Part shown: in pieces, positions 1 to 15,032 of the stretch
Numbering within the stretch: position 1 is the stretch's first letter
How the letters are laid out: the number at the start of each line of letters is the position of its first letter
NCBI GenBank assembly: GCA_964007475.1
Contig: OZ023274.1
Location: 40,541,860-40,605,859, forward strand
Direction: 5' to 3'
Source of the DNA: Hybos culiciformis
Lineage: Eukaryota; Arthropoda; Insecta; Diptera; Hybotidae
DNA length: 64,000 nt
Notes under the pieces: model-generated
What the model was told of the DNA's origin: nothing
Databases searched by the model: none
What the model saw: only the letters and a program-made list of their open reading frames with translations
Program-made: the position numbers and the translations under genes

Positions 1-100
1 GGAATAATGGTAGAATTTGAGTGTATAAATAAAAAAAATATTAAATTTATAAAAACTTTGTTTATAAATGTGTGGAAATGGTTTTGAGGTTGTATTTCAG

Positions 101-190
101 GCTGAAAACAAAAGTAAATTAATATGCAAAGAAAATAACATAAATTCATCAGGGCAGCACAAGACTATGAAATATTTTAAATTCAACTAA
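101..190 (+). CDS. candidate terminal exon, unknown protein
   Basis: A T-rich stretch ending in an acceptor-like TGTATTTCAG lies just before position 101. From there one frame (phase 0) stays open for 29 codons to TAA at 188-190. The peptide is polar, with K, N, S, C and H, and starts AENKSKLICK. An AATAAA lies at about 322. I do not recognise a family. A 29-codon open phase after an acceptor-like site is not rare by chance here, so only the combination of acceptor, composition and nearby polyadenylation signal suggests an exon. Confidence 0.18.
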   Translation, partial: AENKSKLICKENNINSSGQHKTMKYFKFN

Positions 191-570
191 ATTCATACCG
201 AGATACAGTGTGGATGTTAATTACAATCAAATATTAAATTTTTAAAATGTTGATTAACTATCATTAAAATTAACTTATTACAAAAAACAAACTCTTGCAA
301 TACGAACTAACCGAAATAATGAATAAAATTTCTTTTGGAATTCCAAATTTTTTTTTTTATTATTGAGAAAGCATCTCCAATAAGTTTGACTTCAAGTTAG
401 CCCCGCCACTATAAAAAAATGCATTCCCGCTACATATGTATGTAGCGCAATAAATTAGTATTATAAATTAAGTGCTATTGATAATTAAAATGATAAATTA
501 AATATTCTTCAAAAAAAACCTTTAACTACGCGAGCAAATTTTTAAAACCTCCTTTTTCCCAACTAAACCT

Positions 571-660
571 ATATGGCTACGCGAGAAAAAGGGATTACCA
601 CCATGGAAACCAAAAAATTAATGAAAGTCAGAAAAATTAACTTTGCTCGCGAAGCCATAT
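571..660. repeat. short inverted repeat with GC-rich arms
   Basis: ATATGGCTACGCGAG at 571-585 pairs with CTCGCGAAGCCATAT at 646-660, 14 of 15 positions, with about 60 bases between the arms. CTACGCGAG also occurs in direct orientation at 526-534. The arms are far richer in CpG than their surroundings, as often seen in remnants of small DNA transposons. The ATG-started frame at 573-758 reads through this structure and is probably an artefact. No target-site duplication was identified. Confidence 0.4.
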
Positions 661-2962
661 CTTTTAACTCCTTTTTCGGAGAGCCGCACTCGAAAATTTC
701 AAATCATTTTAAATATGTTACTTATTCGAAAACAGTTCTCATGAAAATAGACTTTTAATTAGAACAAATTGTGTATTTAACAGAACTAAAAAGATACAAA
801 TTTTATAAAAATTAATTATATAAAGTATACAAACATTTGATCTTCACTGTGAAAAGCACGTCTGGTGGAAAAAAGAAAATTATTTGAATAAAGTAAAGAA
901 GGAAAAATAAATTCACACTATAACCATGTACAAAATTTACTTACAGAAATTTTAATTTCATGAAAAATCATAAATGGTAACCATTTAAAATAAAGGAATA
1001 TAATTATTTCGTTTGTCAAATTGTACCAAAATTTTATGAATATAATTTATTTTAATTTCATTTGCTTAAAAAATTCATTTCGAATTATATTCGTTTTAAT
1101 TGGACCTATGTTTAAGTTTATTTTAGTATAATATTCAGTATTTTTTATTGAAATATTTTGTAAAGGACCGCTCAAATAGTTCACTGGCAGTTTAGTTGAA
1201 GCCCTGTTGCTAAAACTTTATGACTATATGAATTTGATTTCAATGCCGACTTAATTTATAACTTCTTGTGTTCAAATTTCGTCCGGTATTTAAAATTACT
1301 TTCTTTTTTTTTAAATATTACTTTCAGCTGAGATAGTTATTAATTACTGTTTCATCTTTTTTCAATTACTTTATCACTATTTTCAAATTTTTTTTTATAG
1401 CAAATTATCAAAATAAGACCAACGTGAACAACAAACTATCTAAAACTATAGCTAAACAAATAATATAGTTATCCTTGCGCACACAAATTCAGATCAAGCT
1501 GTGAAAAATAAAGTATTTAAATTAGTTTCATTGAAGGCAGGAAATTATATAATGAGTTACAAAATTAATAATATACATAATATGTTTTGATAAATACCGT
1601 AGGATCTCAGGGATAATTAATAAAATAAATCTACATTAAAAAAAATTATAATTACTCACTCTTGTGTCTGTACTATATTAATGTCTACATTGTACCATTT
1701 TGTTATATTGGAAATATAACAAAAAAAAAAATAAGGATAAGAAATTTTCTTACCTTAATTTTTTTTTTGTTTATTTAATGTATATGTGCGTAGCAGGATA
1801 AAAATTCTTCAATACCATTATTAATTAAATTCTCGAATCCCTTTTTAATCATAAAGAAAGCTTGAAATTATATTATGACAAAAATTTATGGGAAGTAAAA
1901 TAAAATTTAATTAAAGATTTTTTTTTCCATTTACGTGTTAGAAATATTTAAAATAAATTTCATATAATTTTTCTCGAATCAAAATTATATTCATATTAAT
2001 TATTGAATTAATTCTAAAATTTTATACAATTATTTTGATTTTCAACATTCTTGATGATTTAGTAAGAGGGTAAATCATGATTTTTTTTTAAGGATAATTC
2101 TTATCTGTTTTTTTAATTGCGGGAAACTTTTATCTTTTTAAATCTAATCCTGTTTGTGGTAAATATTTTAAATTTTTTTTCATTAACCCATCGATTTCTT
2201 TTTGATGGAAAATTTATATTTTTATTTTTATTTAAGTTTTAGATGTTTCTATACTTTTTATATAAAAAAAAAATTTCGACCTCAATGTGAAATTTTCTTT
2301 CCACTTGATCACAGACTGAAATAAGATCTCTTCACATACATTTTCTATGAACTTTATAATTATTGTTTATTTTGCCATCAGCTGTGGAAATTTCAAATAT
2401 AGAAAAAACTTTATTTTTTTATTATGAATTTGAAACAATTGAAATAATTCACAGAAATTCTAAACAGAAGTAGTGAATGAATCAAAAGGAAATTTTATGA
2501 AAAAAGAAAATTAATTATGCGAAAGGAATAAAATTTGACTTTTATGCAAAAAAAATTATTTCAAAACTCTTTTGTATATGAAAATAATATGGCTTCAAAA
2601 TTTTCCAATCGTTTTTTTTTCCATTTTTAGTATTTTCTTATTTTCTTTCAATGCTTCGTACAATTTAATTTTTCCTTAAAATTTATTTGGTTTCTATACA
2701 AATTTGATTTTTTTTTGTGAAAAAGTTTCGTATAATTATTTTATATTACAAATTATACATTTATTGTACATTATTATTCAAAGCAAAAATATCGTTTTGC
2801 ACATAGAACTCACTAAATATTGTTCTTTCGCATTTCATATAGCATTGAACATCTAAGGCAAATAACTTTATATTTATTTTCATATCAAAAACATAATTAA
2901 AAGTTCTAAGGAAATCTATTCTAAAAAATTGTTTTTATTCTATTTGAATGAACGCAATAATA

Positions 2963-3269
2963 CACCCAAAAAAAAATAAGTCCGTAATTCTCAAAAGATT
3001 TTGGTCAGTTGACAGGTTTTTTTCGTCCGTATCTGTTGAAACTAACAAATTTAAATGTAAAATCGCCAATCCAACATATTGTTTAGTAAAAATAAATACC
3101 AAAGAAGGATCGGTAGAGATGCATTGTTTGTTGTAAGCTTCTGCGGAATTAACCTTTATACTGTTTGAGTGATGCAAAATTTATTTCTACAGATAAAAGT
3201 TGTACAAAAGATTTATCTGTAAAAGTAAAAAACATGTTTGTTCAAAATACGGACAAAATTCTTTGGGTG
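2963..3269. mobile_element. Tc1/mariner-like MITE, 307 bp
   Basis: The ends CACCCAAA (2963) and TTTGGGTG (ending 3269) are inverted repeats and are flanked on both sides by the dinucleotide TA (2961-2962 and 3270-3271). The inverted similarity continues inwards with GTCCGTA near 2982 against TACGGAC near 3248. TA target duplication and short inverted termini are characteristic of the Tc1/mariner superfamily. At 307 bp with no transposase frame this would be a non-autonomous copy. Open frames on both strands here come from the near-palindromic ends. Confidence 0.6.
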
Positions 3270-6200
3270 TATACTATGTATTCTTAGCGATGTATTGGCA
3301 TATATGACAAATAATATATGGCTAATATATGAACAAAATCAAGTAATACTCTCTACACTGTTCTGCAGCAAAAATTTAGTAAATTCTCTAATTTTGTATT
3401 TCGTAAAAAAACCTTATTTCTTTTTTTAACAGAATATTTGAACGTAGTGTTAAACGAACAAAAGTTCGAAAGCAATATTAAAATATTGTTCTTAGCTTAG
3501 TAATTGAGTATATTAGAAAAATTAATTTAAATGTATAAAAATAGATATTGCCTTAGGTTGGTTTTTTTTTTTTTAATACAAAAATATTTCAGCCTAGTTA
3601 ACTAAAAAATAATTTAATCTCTGCCTAATTTTGTTTTATGAAAATAAATATGATAATGTGTATGTATATGAATTTTTCATATCCTTCGTTCGTAATATAT
3701 AAACGGTAATTCCTGGAAATTATTAAACCAATATAAAAGAGAAATGATAAAAGAAAAGTTAATTATTTACGAAAAAAATTTAGTTGATTTTGAATTACAT
3801 CTAAAAAAAATACAAAATTTAGTAAATAACTGAACTGGAAAAAAACCTTTCATTTACGAATTTAAAAATTTTATGAAAATAATTCTATTTATTTTTTAAT
3901 ATTTTTAACTTTCATTTATTACTATATGTATATACGCAATATTAATATGTACATTAATATGTACATTAAACACTTAAACGTTAAATAGTGAAAACTACAA
4001 GAATAATGTAATGTTTCAAGTGTACCTTGAGAAATATTTATCTCATGGATTGAATAATTTGCTGACTCTAGAATTATGAATTTCGTTGTTTAAACTCCAT
4101 TTTCTTAGACTCTCTCCTTCATAAATCAATTTTTCCTTAATATTTGATAAATTTAAGAAATATTTTATATAACAGTATATGTGATGGTATCGAGTATCAT
4201 ATTTAGGCATCGGCTTTCTTCCAGCAATATTGAGATTAATTACTCAATATTATTTAATTAATATTAACAACCTTGCACTGAAATAAAAAGTCGTTGGAAA
4301 ATTAGCTATAAAAAGTTATATTTTCTGTATTCAAAATCTTTCTTTTATTGTTATATACTTATATAATAACCCGTCCAAAAATATCTAGCAAATGAAAATT
4401 AACTAAATTTGTTACTCGAAAAATATTTCTTTACACAATATGAATTTGTGAAATTTGTGTGACAACTATTGCTATAATGACTTGAACAGATATATTAAAA
4501 AGTAAGACTATTAGCTATTTATTATTTGCTATGGCAAATAGCAAATTTTGCTAACGTCTTCCACTAGTTATAAAAAATGTACAGAAAATATAGCTGCCGC
4601 AGGTATCTGTTTTTTCATATAGTGTATTAACAAAGACTTATAACTAAAATATATTCAAGTTTGTCGAAAAAAATTTAATCTGATGTTTAAGACAATATCA
4701 TATTAAAACAAAGACAATAAAAAATAAAATAATTTTTTTATATATTAGATTGTGTTAAAATGCAAATTCGACTGCATTATCACAATATTGTTCCACAATG
4801 GTGAGTAAGAATAAATTAAAAATATTACGCTTTTAGTTCGTTCAGCATAAAATTTCATTAATCTTATTGATGAAAAAAAAAACTTTTCATTTTATGTTAT
4901 AAAAAAAAAACATAAATCGTTATGCAAATAAAAAGCACTTATCAAATGAAAAATTTATGTTGTTATAAAAAAACATTATTTTTTTGAATTTTTTATTGAC
5001 TTCACAGTTATAAGCAATACATATATATATCATTATCATAAATCAGTTTAGTTTAATCTTATCTGATTTTCTATATTCATATAAAATATCCATTATTGCG
5101 AACGAAAATTATTATTATATTTTATGCATTTCAATATATATAAATCATATTTATTTAATCTGTTGAACGATCTTATATTGAATTAAAATTTTTATTGCCC
5201 CATAAATTTATAATTTATTATGATACAGATCTTAAGACTATATCATATGCTGTATTATATTGGGCAGTTAAAGAAAAAAATTTCTCATGTACAATAATAT
5301 ATTCATACAGATACCCATGTACATCTCAAAAATTTCTTCCGGATCAGAAATGGGATTTTAAGTAAACTCTTTCTTTTACTTCTTTACTTTTTTTTTATTT
5401 TACAACACCTGATAATGTAATAAAAATAATTTGAATTAGTTTTTCTTGATAACTCACGAAACAATAATTATTTCCTTAAACTAGACGTTGAGGTTTTTAT
5501 GATGCTAAATTCTTTTTAATTTTGCATTATTTTGTTTCGTTCAACGATTTTACCAAATAAGGGTTTTTATACTCGTCGCACAATAGAAATGTATTAGGGG
5601 AATATTTTTTATTTTTGAATTTTTGCTTGAATTATAAAACTTATAAATAAATCAACAGTTTGCTGTATAGTTTCATAATTCCAAAGAATTTTTATCCAAA
5701 GAACAAGTTTACATAATCTTAGATTTTTATTTTTTATGGATTTTAAGTTTCCGGGAAATACGTGGCTTGTTTAAAGAAAATGTTTTTTTTTTTTTTGGTT
5801 TTTTTTATTACATTTTTGTTGAGCATAAAAAATACAGCATAAGAAAGAATAATGCACACAAAAAAAAAGGTTGCTTCAAAATTTATATGAAAGGGAAATT
5901 ATTCAAAGCTTGTGAAAAATATTTATGAAAATATTTTCCGTATTTAGGTAGGTATATTATATAGTTTTGTTTTTATTTAATATACCTTTTTTATGTTTTT
6001 TTAAGGATAAGAACAATCAAGTATTAAATTCTGACAGCATATGCTAAAGTTTTCAAGGATAAATAAATTTTGATAAAAAAAAAAAAATTTTATTAAGTTG
6101 TTTTTTTTTTTTTATCAGATGGTCTGTTTTTAAATTATTATCTTTAAAAAACTTATCATCTGTTGGCGTGCATACGTAATTTATGTATACTTTTATATAA

Positions 6201-9200
6201 TATGTGCTTGTATGAAATTTTAATTTTATTATTTAATTTTATGAAATTCGGTAAGCAGTAAACCAAATCGAACCTATTATTATTATCAGGTTTTACAATT
6301 TGCGAAATAAACTAAATTTTAAGTTCATGATGGAATTTAATAAATAATAAAACATATTTTATTTTAAAATATAATTGAACTCACAGAACATATAGTCCTT
6401 TTCAAATTCGAACATAAGTATATAAGTACATAAGTACATTTCTAAATTATTCCGTAATTAAAATTCTAGAAATATTATCCGATTAAATAGTATAAAAACA
6501 GAATGAAACACTAATAGATTCAAAATCAATAATTTTTTAGAAATTTTGAATTTAAAAAATTTTATAGTACTAACTTTATAGACTATACAAAAAAAAGGAT
6601 ATGTACGTAAATAATTATAAATTATATATTGCTGCACTATAATAATGAAGAAGAAGAATAACAAATGTGCAACACAGAGCCCACCTAAAAATAATTAAAA
6701 ATGTTACAATTTAATTATAAATCATTTTTATTGGAAAATTTTTAACTACCTTCACAAAACTACTTTATCATAAAAAAAATGTTGGGTAAAAATTCAGTTC
6801 ATGAGAAAAATTTAAATAATAGTCAAGTAATTTTCGAATTCACTTAATTTAAAGATAAAATATGCTTTTAGAATTAACAAAATAAATACTGCAACATTAT
6901 AGTTTTATTTATATAAAAATGTTATAAGTGAGCTTAAATGAAAATTTAATAACGATATGAAATATTTATTATAAGAAAACTTTATTTTGCATTTTATTGA
7001 ATTGCGAATCGCGGGAATCATGATTCATTTTTAAAACGTATAGCACTTACATATAACGCTTATACAATCACTTATAGATGTATTGAATACATTAATAAAT
7101 ATTCTGTGTATCTATAGTATTATATTAAGTGTAGGAAAAGGTTATAAATTAAAATATAATTTTATATTGCGATCATCATCATCATCACCGTCCTTAAAAA
7201 AGATACGTCGAAAATTAGCTATAAAATGTAGCACAACAGTTAACTTAAACTTCCTATATTTTCTGGCAGGATCGACTCAAAATCTTGCATTTACTAAGAT
7301 TAAACATATAATACCTAGTTCTAAAATTTGTAGTGCGGATTACACATTTAATCATTTTTTCTAGCGAAAATAAAAATATTTTCTGTTCAAGAATTATTAA
7401 ATTTTTTACAAAAGAAATTTTAAATTTTATATACGATATACTGATTTCATAGACTTGATTTAAGTTTTATATTTTTTTATATTGAACAAAAAAAATATGA
7501 ATTAAAACAGATACTTTCAATTGACGGCTATAATCCTATATAATTCTAAAATATGTATAATTTATTTATATCTTTTTGTTATGTAGTTTTAAATAATAAT
7601 TGCATTTTATATAAATTATATACAGCATAATTTATTATCTTTTAAAATTTTTTTTTTTGATGTTTAAAGATTTATGTTAACATTTTTAATTGTACAATAC
7701 ATTATGCTATGTGCATACATCATATTTGTACACATTTCACTAACTTAAAATAGAAAATTTATTTATGCATGACCATTAACTAAATACAGATGTGACAAAA
7801 AAAATTAATGTAGTCAACTTTATTTTTATGTTTTTAATTCTGACAATTTCTGAAATATTTATAATTTTGTAGTTTAGGTAGTCGTCTTAACATCTATATT
7901 TCATGTATATTCAGCTTTTTAAAATTTATATTCCACCGTTAAAATAAAATCATTTTGACTAAATTTGGTACTTTTTTTGTACGGCATAAGACATCTGTAT
8001 GTGCTTATTTAATGGTATCACACATTTATATTGTAATAATTTTAGATACGAACTTATAAATAATTAAGATTTTAGTTTATATATTTTTTTGTTTGCAATT
8101 ATTATAAATTTTGTAAGAAGTAAGTTATTGAAAATGAATATTTAGTTTTCAAGAAGGTAAACTGCACTCCCTTATAAGCATTTCGAATAAAATACAAAAA
8201 TCTGTTATTTATACCCAAAATATTCTTGATTTAAAAAAGCAAAATAATGAAATCAACATAATTATGGAGAGTGGAAAATTCAAATTTGAACAAAAAGAGA
8301 AAACCTATTTTTTTTTGTTTTAGAACTTTTATTTTTATTGAATCGCTATAGTTAATAGTTATGTATATATAAGACGAATACAATAATATATGTAGTTAGT
8401 CATTGTAATTTGTGGTTATTTCACATATAAAATTTTTATTCTAATTTTTTTTTTTTTACTAATGGAAATAACAAAGAAACGAAAATAAAAAAAAAATAGT
8501 GCTATTAGCCAACTTTGAAAAAACAAAAAAAAAAAAAATTTTAGTTTTTTAGGAACAACACAAAAGAATCCTTAATTCTGATTCATTCATTCATTCATAA
8601 ATTTTTAGATATTTTTGTTTGAATTTTATTTTAGAATTTTTTTCTTGTATTGTGAACGATTTTATTTTATTCTGTTTTTTGGGAACACGGAATTTTAAAA
8701 GATTTGCTCATTTGGTTATTTTTGCAAGAGAATGTAATTTTTTTTTGATATTTCCAAAATTTTGCATTTATAACAAAAATAAAATGCTTTATTTTTTTAT
8801 TTTTTTTTTTTTGACTTCATAAATATTAATAAGCTCTGCAGATCTATTATGATACCCAGACAACAAATGAGAAAAAAAAGAAATGAATTTGCTTTTTCAT
8901 ATTACTACTAAATATACATATTTATTATAAAAAAAGAACATTAAATACATATAGGTACAATTCTGTAGAATGAATTTGCTATAAATTTTACTTTATTACT
9001 TTTTTTTTTTTTCTTGTCTAAAATTTATGAATTATTCTACCTGTTACTATGTATATATAGCCAAAGACAAAATAAAATAAATTAAGTTTTTTCAATATTA
9101 TATATATAGTCGGTAGTACCTGTTCCTTAAAATCTCTAGCATAAAACTAGTTAAAGTTATTTCTCATAAAAATGTGAATAAATTTAGACTACAAAATTGT

Positions 9201-12200
9201 ATGCAAAAAATTGATACCTTAAAAACTATTAACTTTATTCTTATATAAATTAGTGCATTTTTTTTAAGGCGAGAATATTTTACATAATAATAAATCTTTT
9301 TTTTTTAATTAATAATACTCAGAATAATTTTGGCATTATTATATAAATCAAAAATTAATATACATAATATTCTTATGTTTAAATAAATAGTCGCACTATA
9401 TGAATCTGAATGGTTTAGAATATATTTTATTTTATATGAAAAACTTCAATTTAAAAGATAAAAAAAATTAAAATAAACTTAAAATACTGGCTTCAGATAC
9501 GGACATTTACATTTTTATAGATTAAAAAATTCTTAATTAAATTAAATTTCACCGATATATTTGTCCCATTTTGATGGGTTTCATTGAGACTAGCATCTAA
9601 ATTAATAACCTAAATTGATTTAATGGCGAAATATAATGGCAAGTGAACATTTAATTGATTGTGTATTTTGAGTACCTAGTTTTTTTTTTTAAATAGAACC
9701 TACTCGATGTAGGTTTATTATTTGTTGGGATAACATATAGGTCTTGTTTTGTGTTAGAGGATAAAGATCATAAAATTTTATTACGATTATGAATATTATA
9801 GATGTATAAGTATTTCCTGTGTATTATAATGTGTACCTATATAATATAGATTTTTACATATGAATGAATTTTATGACTTAGGATAGGACTTATTCATATA
9901 ATACTTAAATAATTTTTACAATCACACGTTTTCTGAAAGAAATATTGACCTGGAAAAGATTAAAAATAAAAAATTCCATAAGTATATATTTATTTTTCGA
10001 CCCCATAAACAACCTTTTGTCATAAAAATTTTATAAAAAAAAAATAAAAAAATATATTTATGTTGTCATTATTTGTTTAAAATAACATGATAATAAATCA
10101 AAAATACAAAGAAAAAAAAAATTAATGTAAAAATTAAAACAAGAAATTTATGTGTATATATAAATAAAAATATTTATCAGGAAAATAATTTTTGCTTGTT
10201 TGTCTTTTTTTTTATATCTTGTAAGTATCCTTTTTAAGGAAAAATCATTGTTCAGTTCAAGTCATTAAATCAATTTTTTTAGTATTTCAGATCATTAAAA
10301 AATATAAATGATTTTATGTTTGCTATCTTAACAACTGATTTAGAATTTTCTTATATTTATGTACAGATTGTTGAGGAAAACAAAAATATGAAAGCAATAT
10401 GAATTGGCTTCACAGGAAATGTTAACATTAAATTTTTTCTAGTTAAATTCTGATACTCATATGAATCTATTGACATTACTAATAAGGATTATCATTGCGC
10501 TTTTTGAGGGAAATTGGAATGAAAATTGATAATGCTTTCTGAAAAAGTATTTATATAATTCATTTAGTGTACGATTTTAGTTTCATCTTAAATTGCAGTT
10601 GTTAATTTAAAAAAAAGCAGCAATTATGTATGACTACAGTCGTAAAAAAGTTTGTAAATCAAAACGTAAAAATAACATTGGTATTAATAATAATTTATAT
10701 AATTCTTAAGTAACCTTCAAAAATTACTATATTGACAATAATTTTGTATTATGTTTGTTTAATAATACTAATTACTGATATTGATTATTAATATCAAACA
10801 TACATAGGAATATGTTTTATACAAAATGTTCTGCTCATAAGTAATAAAAAGTTATTATTAGAAAAGAATCAGATTTATCCTTGGTTTTTAATAACATTAT
10901 TATGTAAGTATACAGTGAACAAAGTTAATTGTTTCATACGAGAGTATTGCAGGAAGAGTTTATTTTCATTATTAGAACCGTTCAAATTTCTAGTTTTTAG
11001 ATCTAGACGTAGCTTGCAAAATATACTTATACAAATCAGGAATCGCCACAATTTTATAGTTCAAATCAAACTATTGAATGACGTGTTCTAAATTTGCTAT
11101 TTATCCATAGCTATTTGTCCATACTTTTAAATATATCCGACGTTAAGATTATAGCAATATTTGTCATAAATTTAAATTTTTTATTATTTTTTTTTGCTAG
11201 AATTAATTGTTGTACAGGTTACAATGTATTTAATAATAAATGTAATATTTAGAGCAGAAAATATTGGAGTTTTAGTTATAACTTTATAGCGAGTTCTTAG
11301 TTAATTTTCCAACGAAGTTTTTTTCAGTGTATTATAAACTTATGGACTATTTTAAATAGTTATTAAATAATGAAACGATTAAATGACATGAATTTTATTA
11401 TATATTATTAAAGTACCATTATAAATAAACCATATAATTTAACTAATTTTGGCTGATAGAATTATAACAAAGTTCTTTGGTAATGGGAAATAACGAGTTG
11501 AGGGTTCAATTAAAATTATACCTATTGAATATGAATTATGTATTATTTTCGATCTCATCGACATAGAAGTCCATTTATGATATTCGATTTTTGAATACTC
11601 AAGAAATATGATATTTAATTTCTAATACAGTCTAGTTTGAGAAAAGTAAAGGGCAATTTCATAGATATATATCAAACATATCGGAAAATTTATATTTATT
11701 ATATTTTCATAGTAAATATGACTTTATTCACTATATCACATTACGATTATCATATTATTTAAAAACAGAAAATTCTTATCATATGCCCAACTGTGCTTTA
11801 AAAATTATAAAAATACTTAAATACATATACATTGAAAATCATCCCAAAAAAAAATTAGAAAAACAGTTTTTATAAATTTGGGTTCTAGGTCAAATGTAAT
11901 TAACACCAGATTCTTTTTTCAACAAAAAAATATTTTATCTATTCTATATTTATTCTATTTGGATTTGATTGGTATTTAGCTTTTCATAATCGTCATAACA
12001 GACACACAACATGTTTTAATGAATTACATTTTTTTTTGTTAAATATAACCATTATATCTATCTATATTCTATAACCCAAATAAAAATTTCATACAGCCTG
12101 ACGACAAGCATAAAGTTGTATGTTAAGGTATTTTGGAAACTTTAATTTGAAAAATTGATAAATAAATTTTTTCATTTTGGTTGAACTATAACTCTCTTTA

Positions 12201-14299
12201 ATTCGAGGAGTTTTATGGCGAATTTGAGTATCAACTCTTCAAATTTCACACTTTCAATTAGTTATCACAAATTATAAAATTTTTGAGTTACATCACTACA
12301 TATATTGTTTGTAAGTATGTATTTCACTGATATTATAATCTTTTCGGAGATTCGAGTTTTCGTTGACTTACCTACTCCGTGTTGTGGTAGTTCTTTTAGT
12401 GCTTAAGACATGCAACCTTTATTTTGTCGTATGTTTCGTTAAAATAACATATTGGGACAATAATTGTCATACGTATTAAATTTTAACTATATACGATGAA
12501 TTCCTGAATAAAATCGTAAACTTCATTCAATCATTATATAATACCTTCCTATTCTTTTTTTATAAAATATACTCAAAGTAAATAAATCCCAAAAATTTGC
12601 TATTTATCATGGATATCATAATTATGTAGGTCTTTATATACTGAATTATTCTAGAATTCACAACACATATTTCTCAATAATTTAGAATATTAGTGTCAAA
12701 TGTGTTTTGTCAAATGTCAGTTAAATATCAGCAATAAAGTACAAAAATCGTTACGTAAGATAAGCTAATAATAATAAAATTAATATTTATTGAGTTAGGC
12801 AAAGCTTAAAAAAATACAGCTTTGCGCACAAAAAAAAGTAGGGCCATTTTCTAACTATGACATGGCTTTATCAAAACTCAGTAATGGTAAAACTTTGACA
12901 GAAAGCACAATAACTTCCGACTCTGCCACTTAAATATCAAATTATTATTAAATATACATGCACTATAATGAACATTTTAAAATCTGAAAAATTATTAGTT
13001 TTTATATTAAAACTACAGTATAACAATTAAGTATATTTAAATATTTGTTTAAATGAAATAATATTTATTGCTTTCTGGAAATTATCTTCGACAATATATG
13101 GATCGATATTTTAATATTTAAATATTTAAATATTTACTATATTTAATTTAGAAAAATTCAATGCATTAAATATTGCACAAATGCACATCTAATATCTACA
13201 ATTATTGTTATAATGCATCTTTTATTTTATTGCAATATTCATTTAGCAAATGTTTTTATTTGTTTATTTTATACAATTAATGTTAAACTATAGGTTAAAA
13301 ATTAAAATTTTAAAATTTTATTTATTATAGAAAATTTCTACTTTTAAAATTATTTTAATTTTTTAATAGGAATGTTTTTAATATTAGCTTTCATTTATAA
13401 ATAAATTTGTTAATAGAGTTAATACAAGTGAAGTGGAAAATACACAAACTTAAAGAATTCTCAAAATAAAAACAAGATAAGGACCGAAATCCTAGAAAAA
13501 TAATAAAATATTATGATGTTGTTGAGTCTATAAAATGACATATTATGGCAGCTCTGATTAACAACACATAATCTAAATATTTCTTTAATTCTTCATTTCA
13601 ACAACTTTAAATCTTTAATATAAGAAAAAAATAATAATGTATTAGATTATAAAAAAAACAAATATCTTTGTTCATTCAATTTATTATATTATTTTCATAA
13701 TGTTTTCAAAATATAATAGTATTCTTTATACAATTTATGAAAATTGAAAATTCTAGTATGTATATAAAGGTAAGAGGCTAAGACGAAGGCAATTTCTAGC
13801 AATCTTTCTATATAAGGCAAAAAACTATTATATTGACTGAAACTATATAATAACTTTAATTTATTTTGAATTGTATGTATGCTCTATAATTTTTTATATA
13901 GGATTTATTATAAAACTTTTATCTTTTAGAAAATTCAGCTTATTAACATATAAAGAAATGTATAAAATTTTTGAAGAGTTTTATTTGTATTATTTAGAAA
14001 CTCTTATGTAAAAGCCTATCATAAATTATAATCAAATATAATCATTTGAAAAAAAAAAAAAATGCTTCAATTAGTATCCTAAGTCATTTTCTCAGCCGAG
14101 TCAAAAATAAATATTGTTCGTCATGATGTTTATAATTCATTTACAGATGTAGATATGTACTTACTTAAAGGTTTGTTACTTAAATATAGACTAAGGTAAA
14201 AATTTGTTATTTTCTTTTCGAGATGATTGAATGACAAAACTTTTCCTTCAATATATATTTCGAAGCCGATGGCTGCTCTGAGCGATATTTAAATTTATA
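3270..14299. other. AT-rich DNA without supported genes
   Basis: About 11 kb of very AT-rich sequence with poly-A/T runs, short direct duplications (for example TAATATGTACAT doubled near 3942-3965), an ATC run near 7172 and an ATTC run near 8583. Frames such as 7083-7364, 8138-8323 (no ATG) and 10792-11091 (no ATG, 99 codons) are open, but frames of that length are expected by chance at this composition. I see no convincing gene, RNA or element. Confidence 0.5.
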
Positions 14300-14351
14300 T
14301 TCGGTCCGTACAAACTTTTTTGTACCTTTACAGACTACATTTATGGACCGA
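14300..14351. repeat. short inverted repeat
   Basis: TTCGGTCC at 14300-14307 is complementary to GGACCGA at 14345-14351, and GTACAAA is complementary to TTTGTAC just inside the left arm. It stands out as a small GC-richer hairpin in AT-rich DNA. It may be a transposon remnant, but no flanking duplication was found. Confidence 0.3.
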
Positions 14352-14882
14352 TTTTAATAATTTTAATTTTAAAAGTCGAGATGATTTTCCGGAATTAGAT
14401 TTTTTTTTAATTTTAAAACAATTTGAACATTAAAATTAAAGAAAAGTATATCCCCTTGAATACTAGTTCTTAATTTTGTTCAAACAAATTTTTTAATAAC
14501 AGCTTAAAGACGGTTTGGGATTTTTGATTTAAGATAAAAATAAAAAATCCTAATGTTTCACCTGTTTTGAAAAAACAAAACACTTTAAATATAGTTGTCT
14601 AAAACAGGCTGCTTTAAATTAATTTTTCATATAAGGTTGAACCGGAATAGCGTGCAAACTATTCAATAAAATTTTATGCAATAGTGCATTTCTTTCTGCA
14701 ATTTTCTATTTAAGTAGTAAAATTTTTTTTTTATTTTTTTTATTTTTTTTTTAAGAAGCTATTCATTCATTCGTTGGGAATTAGAGTAAAAAATAAGCAA
14801 ATAGTTTGAAAAGGATTATTTTCTTTTATTAATGTAAACAAAATTAATAATAAAATAATATATATAATAAGATAAGTTCTTA

Positions 14883-15032
14883 ATGATAAATCTCAAGTGG
14901 ACTAGAAAACTTAAGGAATTATTGCGGTATTTTCAAATTCTGAGCAAGAGTTGCATTATTATCTTAGGAAAAAAGTTGAGTAGAGATTTTCGTTCTAGAT
15001 TACTTAAAAAATTTGCTAATAAGATCCATTGA
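14883..15032 (+). CDS. candidate small ORF or exon, 49 aa
   Basis: The frame starts MINLKWTRKLKELLRYFQIL and ends at TGA 15030-15032. GC is about 31%, clearly above the local background. The peptide is basic (many K and R) and looks helical. It could be an exon, with an acceptor-like CTCAAG just before the tryptophan codon, or a free-standing small ORF. No known motif is seen and there is no AATAAA close downstream. Chance remains a real explanation. Confidence 0.2.
   Translation: MINLKWTRKLKELLRYFQILSKSCIIILGKKLSRDFRSRLLKKFANKIH

Noticed and set aside
8138..8323. 61-codon frame without ATG that reads like protein
   Set aside because: Frames of this length are expected dozens of times by chance at this base composition, and GC is not raised.
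10792..11091. 99-codon frame without ATG
   Set aside because: About one such frame is expected by chance in the window. Only the last third is GC-richer, and no clear splice acceptor fits.
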